Shown here one piece after another: positions 12,301 to 25,100 of a stretch of 64,000 bases of DNA (the first letter of the stretch is position 1; every line of letters starts with the position of its first letter). This DNA comes from Hofstenia miamia (taxonomy: Eukaryota > Xenacoelomorpha > Acoela). The notes beneath the pieces were generated by a model, which saw only the letters and a program-made list of their open reading frames with translations, was not told the origin of the DNA and ran no database searches. A program made the position numbers and the translations under genes. The stretch covers positions 2,171,620 to 2,235,619 of the forward strand of contig SCFE01000029.1 in the NCBI GenBank assembly GCA_004352715.1, in the 5' to 3' direction.

Positions 12301-15300
12301 ATTGCACTCGCTCCCGTAGATTGCAAGTTAAGCTATTTTGGTTTCGTGAAACTCAACAAGGTATTTTGTGAAGCGCTCAAATATCTGATGCATTTTCTAA
12401 AATAAGCAGATTGATATTTATATGCGAGCCTAAACAAAGTTTCTCTGCACTTGGCGAATGAAGTATATTCCAAAATCCAATGCTTGAATAAATACTTATG
12501 GATGTAGTTGATGAGCAATTGATAAGATGTACGCCTTCACGCCAGCAAGCCCTTTTATTGCATTAATATACTCGTAGCTCTGATTAACAATAAATAATGC
12601 ACCATCTTCAACAAAATTTCATAAACATTTTAGCCTTTTACATTAAAAAGTTGACGATCCTATTGAAAATTCTTGTTGGCCTTTAATGATTTTTACTTGT
12701 TACGTTTATCTGCAGTAGTGGCAATAAGCAGACGAATTTATGGTTTTCTTAAAACTTTGCTAAAATAGTTTTAAACATGCCATATTTTATCCTTTCTCTT
12801 GGAAAAAATGTATTTTTTGATACTAGCAGTGTAATTTTTAATCGCACCATATGGCATTACCAAAACGCTGAAATTTAATTTCCTGAATTAACTCGTCTTT
12901 GCGCTCACAGGAAACGTCTATTTAGAATTTTCCATTAAATTTCAGACGAGATGTCATTTAAGTCAATGGAATAGTGTTTTTAGACTGGAATTCTGCCAAA
13001 AACCTATTAATTTTTTACACCTTTCCCTTTATCATTGGGATTAAAAGTTTCCTTAACAAATCCTATTTTACTGTGTATATATCTACAAATTTCTAGGTTT
13101 CTTTACATGTATAGACATTTAGGGAAATCACATAATTTTTTGTTTTTTATTGCAACTGTTAATATGTTTTATCAATCTCAATTTCATTATAAATAACTGA
13201 ATCCTTCTATTACAATAAGTGTATTCTTCACTGTTTGATATTTGTGAAACACAGTTAAACACAATAGACTGTATTTAGCGACGACCGACTTTGATTCTCA
13301 TCGTCCGCCCACTGCATTGGATAAAGCTGATGATCCAAAAGCAGCCAACTTTGTTCTCAGGTATTAGCACCAGTTGTTTCTGCTTTATGCAATTGAGCGC
13401 TCAGCAACGCTATTGTACTACTATTCTATCAGTTATTAAAATACGTGACTAGAAATTTTAACGCTTTTATTTTGTAGAGGGGGCAATTATTTTGAAATGA
13501 GTTGAGAAAATATCCCATAGCGATTTGCTCTTTGTCGAAAGTTGATATTTAAGTTCTTATCGTATGTAATTATTAGAAGAAGTCGTTTTGTATTTTCATA
13601 AAAAATACTTTGAAAAAACTTTTGCTACAAAAATACACTTTTTGTTTAAATACAGTTTGACCATGTGAATAAATTTTTCTAGATGACCCGTCATTTTAAA
13701 CTGTCAAATTTTAGACCAATATACTTTTCTCTATAATTCTTAATTGTCGTTTGAGATAATGTTAATCATAATTTTATTACTTCGGACTGTTATAAAAATG
13801 GCAAGTTAATAACTTTTGTTATATTTTTTTTCGATTGAACTAATAATCTGTACTCGGTTCTCACGTCAATTAATAGCAATTTAAAAAAAATGTTGTTTGC
13901 GATTCACTCTTATTTTTTAAAATCTACTATTCCTTAAGGAATTTTCGTTCCAGAATGCATTCCTTGTTTGAAATTTTGGTTTCTACTCTTATGAAGAGAA
14001 TGGTAGTAAATTCTGTATTTTAAGCTCATCGCAAATCCGCTCTCACACTTTGAAGACATTTGCAAATGAAACCAATTTTAATCAGACCAAGCAACGTGGG
14101 GCGGACACGCCTACTCAGGAGTGGAAGCAGCTCATTTACACACACATTGACTCTGTAGTCATCGGGATTACCGACAACGCCAAGATTGCGAAGCTTACTC
14201 CTTGTCGTTTTGAGTCGAAGACTTTGCCTTCACCTCCTCTTACAAGTAATCAATAACCAATTCATGAATTTATAACATGACGTTTGTTTGACCTTCCTTT
14301 AACCTTTGACTTTTTTTCACATTTTCCAACATTGTTTCCAAGCCTATATGAAATTTGGAAATTGTGAGAAATTTACACGTCTATATTGAAAATTTATTCC
14401 ATGTAATGAAGAAAATTTATACTTACAGTGGCGCTAAAAAGAAAGTCCATACTTTTTTTTTCAAAAATTGCTAATTTAAGCTAAGCGGAATGTGATTGTT
14501 TAAATAACCTATACCTCATTTGATTCGCGTTTTATTGCTCTATAATTTTATCTGTTCATGTTTGAACTATAATTGAAACATCCCAGTGTTAACTTCACTT
14601 TTAACAGTTAGCTTCGCATTGAGAACTGCAAAAAGAAACGTATGATTATAGAGTAATAAAAGAAAAAATGAGGCATAGGTCATTTAAATAGTCACATTCA
14701 GTTTAACTTAAATTAGCAATTTTTGAGAAAATGAAAAGTGCAGACTTACTTTTTGGCGCCAATATATGTTCATTGCTGTATCCGAAGACCTTGAAAAGAT
14801 TAACTATTTTTCATTGCAAATTCAGATTTTTTAAGAAAGTTTTAAATTCTCACAATTCCAAGTGTTAAGGTAATCAGGATGTCTAAGGTTCATTGGAGCA
14901 ACAACTAATATAATTACCATTTTTTGTAGATAGTGAATATCTTAGATCTAGAGTTATAAACAATTCAAAGTTTGTTCAATAAATTATCAAAAAATATTAA
15001 CAGCTTAAGGTTAATAAACCATTTAGTTTTGTTTCATTCTTAGGTCTTTTGTGTTTTTGTAAGCATTTTTGGGTATTAACAATTTAATTGTTGTATAATT
15101 TATAGAAAATATAATCTTCATAAGTTTAAATTGAATTATTAATAAGTTTGTAGGCTCATATTTGATTTTTACTATATGTGAACATTTAATAACATTCCAT
15201 TTCAATCAATCTATTTTGTTCCTCACTTTATCCAACTCAAAAAAATTCCAATTAAAATATATTTTCCTATGTATTTTAAGTGTTGTGTATTAAAAACCAG

Positions 15301-16402
15301 TACCCTTAGACGGCGACTGCGCAAACCAGTCTTTGGAATCATTAACACAGCATCTTCAGCCATTCTGTGATCTTTTGAAAAGTGCCGAAAAGTCAGGCAT
15401 GGTCTATAAGCCAAAACTCAATGTGGCTTCCTATTTGAGTAGCATTTGCACTGAGTCAAAAGTGGCTAGCATCCTTGTTAACAAATTCCGGCTGGCCAAC
15501 ACCCTTGCTACTCATGTTAAGACTAATTCATCTTTAGAAATGTAAGCATTTTTTTTCAAGTCCCTATTTCTTCTCATGTCGATTTATGAATTTTATTTTT
15601 TCTTTCATAATTGGTAGAAATTAACTATAGACATTTAAAAATTACCATAATATCATGAATTGATAGTCAGTTTAGTAAAAACTACATAATACATTATATC
15701 TGGCTTTTTTGCATGTATCGTGCTTATGAAAACATCTTTGTTAATAGTATTACCTTTTCCTATTTCCCAATTAACCACTTAAACGATATTCATTTTGTCG
15801 TTTGACCGTCACATTTGACATTAATTTCTACAGTGTGAATATTCTACTTATTGAATTATCTCCCATTCTAATAGAAATTTGGAAGCTTTGTTTCAGGCGA
15901 ACGAAGTACTGCAGATTGATGGGTTTGATTTTCTTCAACGCTGCTACTCTGGATGCGAGTTGTAATATGATGGAGGTAACCCATTCCTTGTAATATTCAA
16001 TATAATGGAATTCAATTAGATTGCTACGATTTTGACGGAAGTCATAAGGGAAAATTTCCGAAATGCTAAAGCTAAGCAACCAATTTTATTTGCCCTTGGA
16101 GATTTCCTGCATCTGCTGTCTTCACAGGTGTGTATTTATTTGGAAATTGCGATCTTTTCCAAATTTTTATTTTAAAATCTAATTGTTAAATTGGCTGGCT
16201 TTGAAATGCGAAATTGATTTTTGGTGTTGGTGTAAAGTTTAAATACTTCTGTGCCCATTACATTTATGTCTTTAGGAGACTCAAACCAGTGAAAGCGTCG
16301 AATGTTGGACTGTCCCCTCAATGACTTACACAATGGTTATACGTTCGCTAAGAGAAGGAGTTAGTTCTACCTATCTGCTCTAACATTTTTATCTATATTA
16401 CT

Positions 16403-16442
<40 letters not shown>

Positions 16443-19148
16443 TGGGCGCTAAGTATTTTTTCTTTCATTTATATGGCGCGTTAAATAGTTTGAGCAATAT
16501 ATACAATGCGTTAAATATTTTTTTATTTTAGCCAAAAATAAAGCTTGTTAAGAGCTTTGAGATGCATATTGAAGTTAATTAATAATTTTTGTAGAGCTGT
16601 ACCAAAATTTGTTATAGAGAAAATTTAGTTCATCTCCACTTAGAATTGTTAAGAATCAACGAAACTTCAATATATTGTTCCAATAAATGCATTATAACGA
16701 AAAAAGTTTTCAATATGCCACACACATGAACATAGTACACACAACGCTTTTTTAATGACTTCCTTCCTTTTTTGAGAAGAACAAGGAACTGGATTTTCTT
16801 TGTTTAGTTCATTGGCATAAATATTTAGAATAGCGATCTTTTCTGAAGTAGCTACATATTACTGTCGTGCTGTTTTTTCAGAATGCCCAGTCTGAAAATA
16901 GTGAGCACGTTTATCTGATTCTGAAATATTTTGCGATTTATCAATAATGGTAGCCCACATCTTTTAAATCGCAGTGGGAATAAAGACATATTTACTAAAA
17001 TTCTGAAAATAGGTATGAATTACTTCTTTGATACTCCCTCTGTTCGGATATAACTAGTACATACCACTTTTTCAGTGTTCGGGAATATCTGGTACATAAG
17101 ATCGGAAAATGAAAGGAATCAATTATAAATGATGTTTAATGCATTTTGAGCCATATTAAGAACATCAGATGAGCATTCTATGCTCATAGGAAGTTTACCA
17201 TTTCTTCTCATTTTGGTGTTTTGCATATAAGGGAGTTTATAATCGTTACTGCCTTCATTTTTCATGACATCCAAAAGACACTTCTGTAACGTGAGGAAGC
17301 AATCATCTAACTTCTTCCAGCTAAGATCTTGAAAGGACTTCTCCACGCACTCTACCAAGCTTTCAATCTACGTGATATTGTTTTGATGCTGAAGCGACTG
17401 AATCGAATTGAAATACGCAATGTCCAAGATATTAAAATCGGGGCTGTTGGAGGGCTGCTTGATTCATCCAATTTTCCACCATTTGTTGGTTCAGTGCTGC
17501 AGAATGGCTTCGTCTGCTGTGGAATGGGGCTTTGCATTATCCTCTGTTTACCACTTTTAATGGGAACTTTACCTTTATTGCAGGAATAACGTTATCAATA
17601 ATCATTTTTCTGTACTCTTCCCTGTCAATTTTTTCGATGCATTTCATCTCTGGTATCCCAGATGCACCGTTCTTGCTCTTTCGCTTTGCTAAGACCACCT
17701 TTGTGAAACCCCAGATTCCAATTTTTCCATCCCACATTGATCTCGTGTGGGGATTCCACCTCGGACGTGCAACAACTTCAAAAGAGCTATTGTCGCTTTT
17801 TATGAGTGAGGTTTTTTTACTTTTGTTTTGTTTCGGTCATGGGAACATTTTCGGGAACTAATTCATCCATTGCTACAAGTAGCGTAATTTAATCTATATC
17901 AGCGTGACACTCTTGACTTTTGAACAACAAAAATTGGAGGGAAATCGTCTTTTGCCGCTCTATAATTATAGCCAATTAGCATTAGTTTAATTCGAAATTA
18001 AGTCTTATTCTATCCGTAAAAGTGGTTTGTACCAGTTATATCCGAACAGAGGAAGTATATTTATTGGTATTGCTTTGGGGTTCATTTTTTATTTGAAAAT
18101 ACAAATTTTTAAGCACTGGGTGTCTCCTCCATGTATTTATCAATCATGTTCAAAATAAGTGTTCTTTGATCACTGCGTACCATAATGTGTACACTGTCTT
18201 TATATCCAGTTTTGTGATTGCATGTAGTAATAAAGTCATCATCAGAGTTCAAAGTTTTAAATTGTTTAAATGTGGGACTAATTAGCACGAAAGTACGAAG
18301 ATTTAACCGACATTGCAATATGAAAATTTCATTCCAAGCTGCTCATGATAAGAGAAACTTTGATTTCCTTATAAATCCAGAATATTCTGTTGAACAACTC
18401 AAACTATATCAAGGGTAGGTACTTTGTTAAACCTTTCTTATTGCAAAAAATTTGTTTTACTCTTGAAGCAGTTTTTGAATACGACTTTCCTACACCTCTC
18501 AACGTGTTAGTCCAGGAATCAATATCAATATTTCTGTTAAATTACAATGCGAAAAGTTAATAAATTGAGTTATTGTTGATAGACACGTTATACTAGCATA
18601 CATATTTCTTTCTTTTTTAATTATTGAGATACATTTCACAAAACGTGAGGTTGTCATAAGTTGCGCTGAGTTCAAAAAACTTTTTTAAGTGTTGCAATAG
18701 TGGTTTTAGAAAATAACGTTTTAATTGATAAATCAGCCGTCCTGACTCTGTTGAGAACAGTTGTTGATTTTCGATATAAAATAAAGATGATAGCTCTTCA
18801 GGAAAACAATCCAAGGCTTTGGGATCATTATTTTTTCTAAATATCATCAAATGCTGCATTGCATCGTCCAGATAAAAGATTTTGATGTGTATTAACAAAA
18901 CGCTGAAAGCAAGTAGAGCATTCATATACTGTACTTAAATGTTTCGTTCTATAAAAATCCATCAATAATTTCTGTTTGTTAGACAAAGCGGCATACGTCC
19001 TAAGGTGATTGCGAATCTTTGTATAGGACTTTTATACATAACTGATAAAAAATTCCTACCTCATTATTGTTTATAGGGCCAAACCCTGAAAATGGCGCTT
19101 TTCGCAAAAATTTTGTTAAATATATATTTAGCGCCAATTTACATAGGA

Positions 19149-19196
<48 letters not shown>

Positions 19197-22100
19197 TATG
19201 CTATGCTTTACGCTTCTGGTTAACGACTTTTTCAGAATTAATTTATCTTGTTAAATGTCCGTTTATAAGAGTGGAAGGTAGAAGTAAGTGACTTGTGAAT
19301 TTTTCATAATTTATTATACCAATTCCCTTTTTTAAATATTAAGGGCATTTTTGCTGCAGTTTTATCAACTTTAAAAACTTCTGTTGTTTAGACGCACTGT
19401 TCTCTAAGGGAGTTTGAGAAACTGCATTTATTCTTTATGATCGGCTATTTAATAATTTGGCCATCTCAATTTTTGCCATAACTTGGCAAACAAATAATTA
19501 ATGATGTTCAATTAAAGATCTGAATTGGTTAAAAAATATAAGTTCTAAGGGAATCGGTTCCCTCCTACCTACACTCTTGTTCCTAATCATATTTTAGTTC
19601 CTACGTTGATAACATGAACAATGTCCATTTAACACATTGACTGCCACGGCCAAATCCAAAAAAGTTCTCCGTCATCCAAACTTGTTTTTTTTGGTGATTT
19701 AGATAGAAAATAGTTGTAGAAATGGTATGGTACAAAAGATTTTTTTTCTTAAACTTGGGTGTCGCATATATATGTGTGACGTGGCTTCATCTCAAATTGC
19801 CATGGCACACACATATGTGTGTCCTGTCATTCAAAGTGTGTGTTTTTACCTTTAAATTCGTTCATGTTAATCCGAATTTTCCATTTGCGACATATAAATC
19901 GTCTTTTCTATTATTAATAAAATATTATTAAAGCAATTGTCTCACTATTTATTGTTCTCCCGCTTTGTAAACGCATTTCTAGACCTGAAAATTTACTGTA
20001 TTTCATTCCAAACATTGAAATAATTTTATATTTATTGAAGCTTGTTCTCTTATTTCTGTAAATTTATCTCCCATTTTTCAGCAATTATGCTAATGAGAGC
20101 ATCTGTCGCCGTTGGCTATCAACCGATTGACTCCAGGTGATAATTAATTTAAATTTTTTGTGTTACTTTTATTCGTCGGTACCTCTACATCCCTGATATC
20201 AAACACCATTGAAATACAACGGCTATCTCAAAAGCAATCATAGTCGTTATTCACATTCATGTTGATGTTAAGCTATTTTATGCTTGGCAGCAAGCATTTT
20301 AGACCATCTCATGGGTTGTGTTGGGTTAGCTTACATTTTGACTTTAAATATTTTCAATAAGTGATTTGTTTGTGTATCGGCAAAACATCCAAAATTTTGT
20401 TGAGTCTTGTTAGTTTCCAATACTGATAATTTTTTGGGAATATTTTGTATTGGTTCGTTGTGTTTTCCACTATTTTATTTCGCAGAAGTTTCATTGCGGT
20501 AGATAGTTTTAAATAATTCTTAAGAATAACTGCGTTAGGTTTGGGTTTGGTCAGACGTTGCACATGATTATTTGGGTTTTTTTACAATAGTCTACAACTG
20601 GGGTGTTCATTTCTGGTGCCTCTTAGTCACATTTTTTATATTACTTTTGACACTATCTATTATCTTTTTTACAGTGGCAACAAAATAAATGACAATCTGT
20701 GCCTCCATGTACTTAAAATTGTTTAGGTGGCCCCTGGTCTACAAAATTTGGTAAAATTAGAAAATCAAGTGTAATCTGATTTCGTAGATTAAAACACCAA
20801 ACGTCAGTAGTTTTCGTTGTTCTCTGATTGCAATGTAAATTTTTGTAATTTTAGGAAGAAGCTCTCACTCAACATTACGCTGCGAAAACGATCGAGAACG
20901 TCGCTTCCTACGAAAGCTCTTATTCGCAAGTAAGCCGTTTTATTACTACATGCACTTATTCACTCACAAACTTTAAATTATGTTCTATACTCCCCGCAAC
21001 ATAAATAATACTGCGAAAAATCCATTTTAGGCCAACTTAAAATCATAGAAAATCGTAGAGGGTAAAATTACCATTGTTTTGCAAACGCTAAAACAAGCCT
21101 TGTATAAATAATATTCCTTATTGAGACTATATAAACCCTGCGTGATTTTGTTGTTGTGAATTATACTGATCAAATAGGGTTTGGTTGGGGAATTTTACTA
21201 CAAAATTTCAATCGCCCATTTTGAATTAAGTGGCACATTCTTGCGAAGATGTATAGAATTTAAGTTGAACATTAAATGGCTCTTTTATCTTGTAAATAAT
21301 TTCTAGTTGGGATTATATTTATCTCTTGGTATTTAGAAGTTCTCCACTAGTGAAGTTGCCTTACTTCTTTGGCACGTCTTTAGCCATGCAACAAGCGATT
21401 CATTAAAACTCACAGCAATTTCGGTGCGTATATTTTGCGCTAAGTTATTATGACCTCGTGAATGACAGCTGTTCTAGACAACTGTCATCGATACTAGTGA
21501 GATTATGATAGATTGCGTGACCTTAAGAATCTGATTTCAAATTTTAAGTAGTTTTTTTTGTAAATTATTTGCAGTTTACATTGTCAATCAAATCTTTCCC
21601 AGTGTTCTTTTCTTACAATTTCTAATAGTGGTTGCTGCATATCTCGTAAATAGAACCATGTCTGAATTTTAATTGGAAATTTTTGTGAAAGTACCAAGGC
21701 ATACAATGCCACTGAATTTTTTTAGTAGTAATAATAGTGTTTGCATTTTCGTGCATTTGACATCATACTTTCACGTGATTTCACATATTTAGATATACTT
21801 ATATATTTTTTTGAAATCAGATAACTTTCCGTTGCATTTACTCATATTTTTCATTTTTATTGGTTTTTCTATGTAGATAAACTAGTATTTTTTTCAATGT
21901 GGATGCATGTTCGTAAGGAAATTAGGTTTTAAATTATATTATAATGTTTTTAAGGATTTACTAGAATGCACTCAGTGTTAGAATTTGGTTGAGTCAGCTC
22001 ATTAGCGCCGGTTGGGGTTGTGCTGAATTTATATAATTTTTTCAGTATTTTTTAGGTCAGGCTTAGTTCTGGTAATGAATTGACTTTGGACTTTGCGTGT

Positions 22101-25100
22101 TTAGATCTTCCTTGAGCTATTGCTTAGAATATAAACTCATTGAACGAGCTTATTTTAGGTAATCTGCCTTCTGTTGAGAGATTTGTTAATCTTATCCGAA
22201 TATTTGGAAATTGTCTACTATTCGTTGTTTAGCTATTAATACTTTATTGACTTGTTTCTTTGAGGCTTCGCTTTCAGCAATGTTCCATTTGAAGTGAAAC
22301 TGGATTTCTTTCGATGCAAGACATAAAATTGATTATTAGCCATCATAAATAATTAATTTGTTGCTTTTTATGACGCAAGTGATCTGCCATGTACAGGTAG
22401 GAAGGGCGGTAAGAGAGAAAGATATATTCAAAATTCCGCTTATGTTTAACAACTAAATTTTATTAAATTGTTCATTCGTTCCTTTATTGAAATTTGTTTT
22501 CTCTAATGAAAACTTTTGCCTGGGGAGCAAATTGAAATGGAAATTTTATTTTGTAATTAAACGCAGAGTCCATATTTGTTTAAACTAATAAATAAATTTT
22601 CTGCAATTATATATAAGCTGAAGAAAACAATATATTTTTTTTTGATCTCTGCAAATTTTGCATTAATTTATCTGCTTTGGTCGTCTGCCCCCGATTTCTC
22701 TCTCTCGTGTCTAGTATGTTTCTAAAAAGCAGAGTTGGATTATGTGTTATTAGATATAATGGAAAATGCTCACCAATGAATCCATATATTATTGCAGATC
22801 ATAAATTTTGATTGATTATATAATAGGATTTTCTAATGATTCGCTTTATAATTCAAATAATCGAATTTTGCTAATCAGAATTAATCAAGCAGTGATATAT
22901 CAAAGTTAAAAACTTCCCACGTGGCGACGCATTTTCCGTAAAGTTATTTGTAAACGTCATAAATTTCTTAATCTAATCGTCTATCTTAATGAACGACATT
23001 TTTGATGTGGAGCTCAGTGTAAATTAAGCATGGAATTAATCTTGTTTGAAGTCATCCTGGTGTTTCAATATAGAAAAATATTTATTCAACTAAATTTTAT
23101 CAATCACTTCTATATATTATATATTACATTGCAACTTCTGAATTTCAGGTTAAATTAAGATTTTCTGTTTTAGGCTTTGATTAGAATCAACCGCCAAAAT
23201 CCGAGCCTGTTTCCCAGTGTGATTGATAAAGTTGGCTTAAGCAATGTTCTCGATATTTTATCAGTGAATTCTAAAGTGCAGACAGCTGTGTTGACGCTGT
23301 TTCTTTCAATGCTGGCCAACGGCTATCATTTGAGCCGACTCACGCAAGATAAAGTAATTTTCCGGATAACCGCTCAGTTCTTATCTTATAAGTTTTTTAA
23401 TTGTTCGTATTACTTTTTAATCGGTTACGTTTTGAAAATTGCTTTTGCGAGCTTAGAAAAAATAGACCCTTTTCGATTAAAATGTCTGCCTCTAAGTTTC
23501 TTGTAATTTATTGTTCATTTAAATTTTTTAAATATGTTTGTTTAACAATCTATGGGCTGGGACCATTAAATTTTCTGTCTTTAAGATTGTGTAAAAAAAT
23601 TGCATTTTTAATGTCTTAGGAATAAATTCAATTTTGTATTTTTGGGGTCTAAAATTTAAAACATTTAAACGGCATTAAAGTGAACATGATGATTCCTAAG
23701 AGCTTATTGTTTCTTGAAAATGAGTACTCATTGGGCAAAATTTATCCTTTAAATAACCCAAAATAATTGTGCAACATTTGCAATATTTTGGGGCTGAGAA
23801 ACCCCTCCTCAGCATGTTTTTTAGGAATTCTGAAAAGTTCGAAAATGGATGAATTTTTTTCATCTCAAAAATAACAGTAACTATTTATTTGTTAATTTAA
23901 ATTTCATATCGTATGTCAAACATTTGTGTTTTTAATGTGCTTTAATTTATTACGGATATTGCCAACCTAAGACAATGATGAAGTTTCATTAAGCCAATTA
24001 TGTTGATTTTAGTCATGAATTGCAGTGAGTAAAAGTCGTATTGCAAGGTGTACATTTTTTTCGTCAAATATGCTAACTCATCCCTTCGTAGAATAATGAA
24101 ATGTCCTTTTTGAATTGAACACATTATATTTATGTGCACGGATTTCTTACAGTAAGTTAAAATTATTTCAAAAATAAATCTTGAAATGTATGTGGGGTAT
24201 CAAAAATGGGAAGCAATTCATTACCTTAAATTAACGTGTCGAAAGTTTAAAACATTCATCTGCTTATTTTAAGTTGCATTGTGATTAGTGAAAGTTAGAA
24301 TGATAGTTGTCTCAGAGTTTAAATAACCCCCGCGGGCATAATCCTCATGGCGTATAGTTTAAATTTATTTCACTTAATTCGCATTTAGGATTTTGTTCAA
24401 CGTATCATCCGTCTTTTGGAGAGCACATCAGCATTAGTTCGGTCAAAAAGCTATTTGGTGCTGTTGGTTGTAACTAAACACAACACCGAAATGCTTCTAC
24501 ATTCTTGTCAGAACAAGTAAGCAGTGATCGGATATTTTGTGATGTTCCTCATGAAATTTAGATTAATCATATACATTGAGAGAGACAGTCGCAAAAATGG
24601 AACTTTAAAAGATGAAAATCAGAATTCTTGGAATCATCTTAGTCAGTGTTTGGATTATTTGATCTCGAGCATTGTGGAGGGTGTCCCATTCTTAATTAGT
24701 ATGTTTTTAAGTTACTGTTTCAATTCAGAATGCTTCTATTAACTATGAAACCATTCAAGCGCTTTCAGACATGTTAATCAGAACTTTTGTCTGCATTTAA
24801 ATCGTGTCATTACTTTTTCCTAGTGGGGCATTCATTGAAAATTCTTATTTAAATATGTGTTTTGTTAGCAATGTATGTCTTTTAAATTTCAGAAGCATAT
24901 CTTTAAATATTTAATAGTAATATCTAAATATGACATTTTTAGTTGTTTTCTGCTTATTGAAGTAAGTAAAGTATAGAGGCCTTATATTTTGCTGTTATGA
25001 TTGTTTTGCAATTCTTTGATAATCAAAATAAACATTTTTTAATTTAGTATCAATATTAACAGTAAGACAAACTGCAACATTGCGTACCACCCAGGCAAGC

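Larger units (their letters stand above)
4678..13278 (+). other. Long ULK4 intron (8.6 kb) with mobile-element debris
   Basis: It runs from the donor at 4678 to the acceptor ending at 13278. It holds (TA)n tracts at 4740-4759 and 8943-8961, a hAT MITE, a sequence gap, a GC-richer block, a palindrome of octamers and a pogo-like MITE (all listed separately). From 9520 to 13278 I see only AT-rich sequence with short chance ORFs. Confidence 0.75.
16360..20854 (+). other. ULK4 intron with mariner-like element and microsatellites
   Basis: It contains (TA)n at 16403-16436 and 19155-19194, the mariner-like element at 17034-18055 and a pair of minus-strand open stretches at 18109-18925. The remaining parts (18930-19150, 19200-19620, 19830-20854) show nothing recognisable. 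Confidence 0.7.

Noticed and set aside
15828-16079. Minus-strand frame of 83 codons
   Set aside because: It overlaps two well-supported ULK4 exons in antisense and has no signal of its own.
17329-17861. Plus-strand frames of 86 and 109 codons
   Set aside because: They are antisense shadows of the mariner-like transposase on the minus strand.
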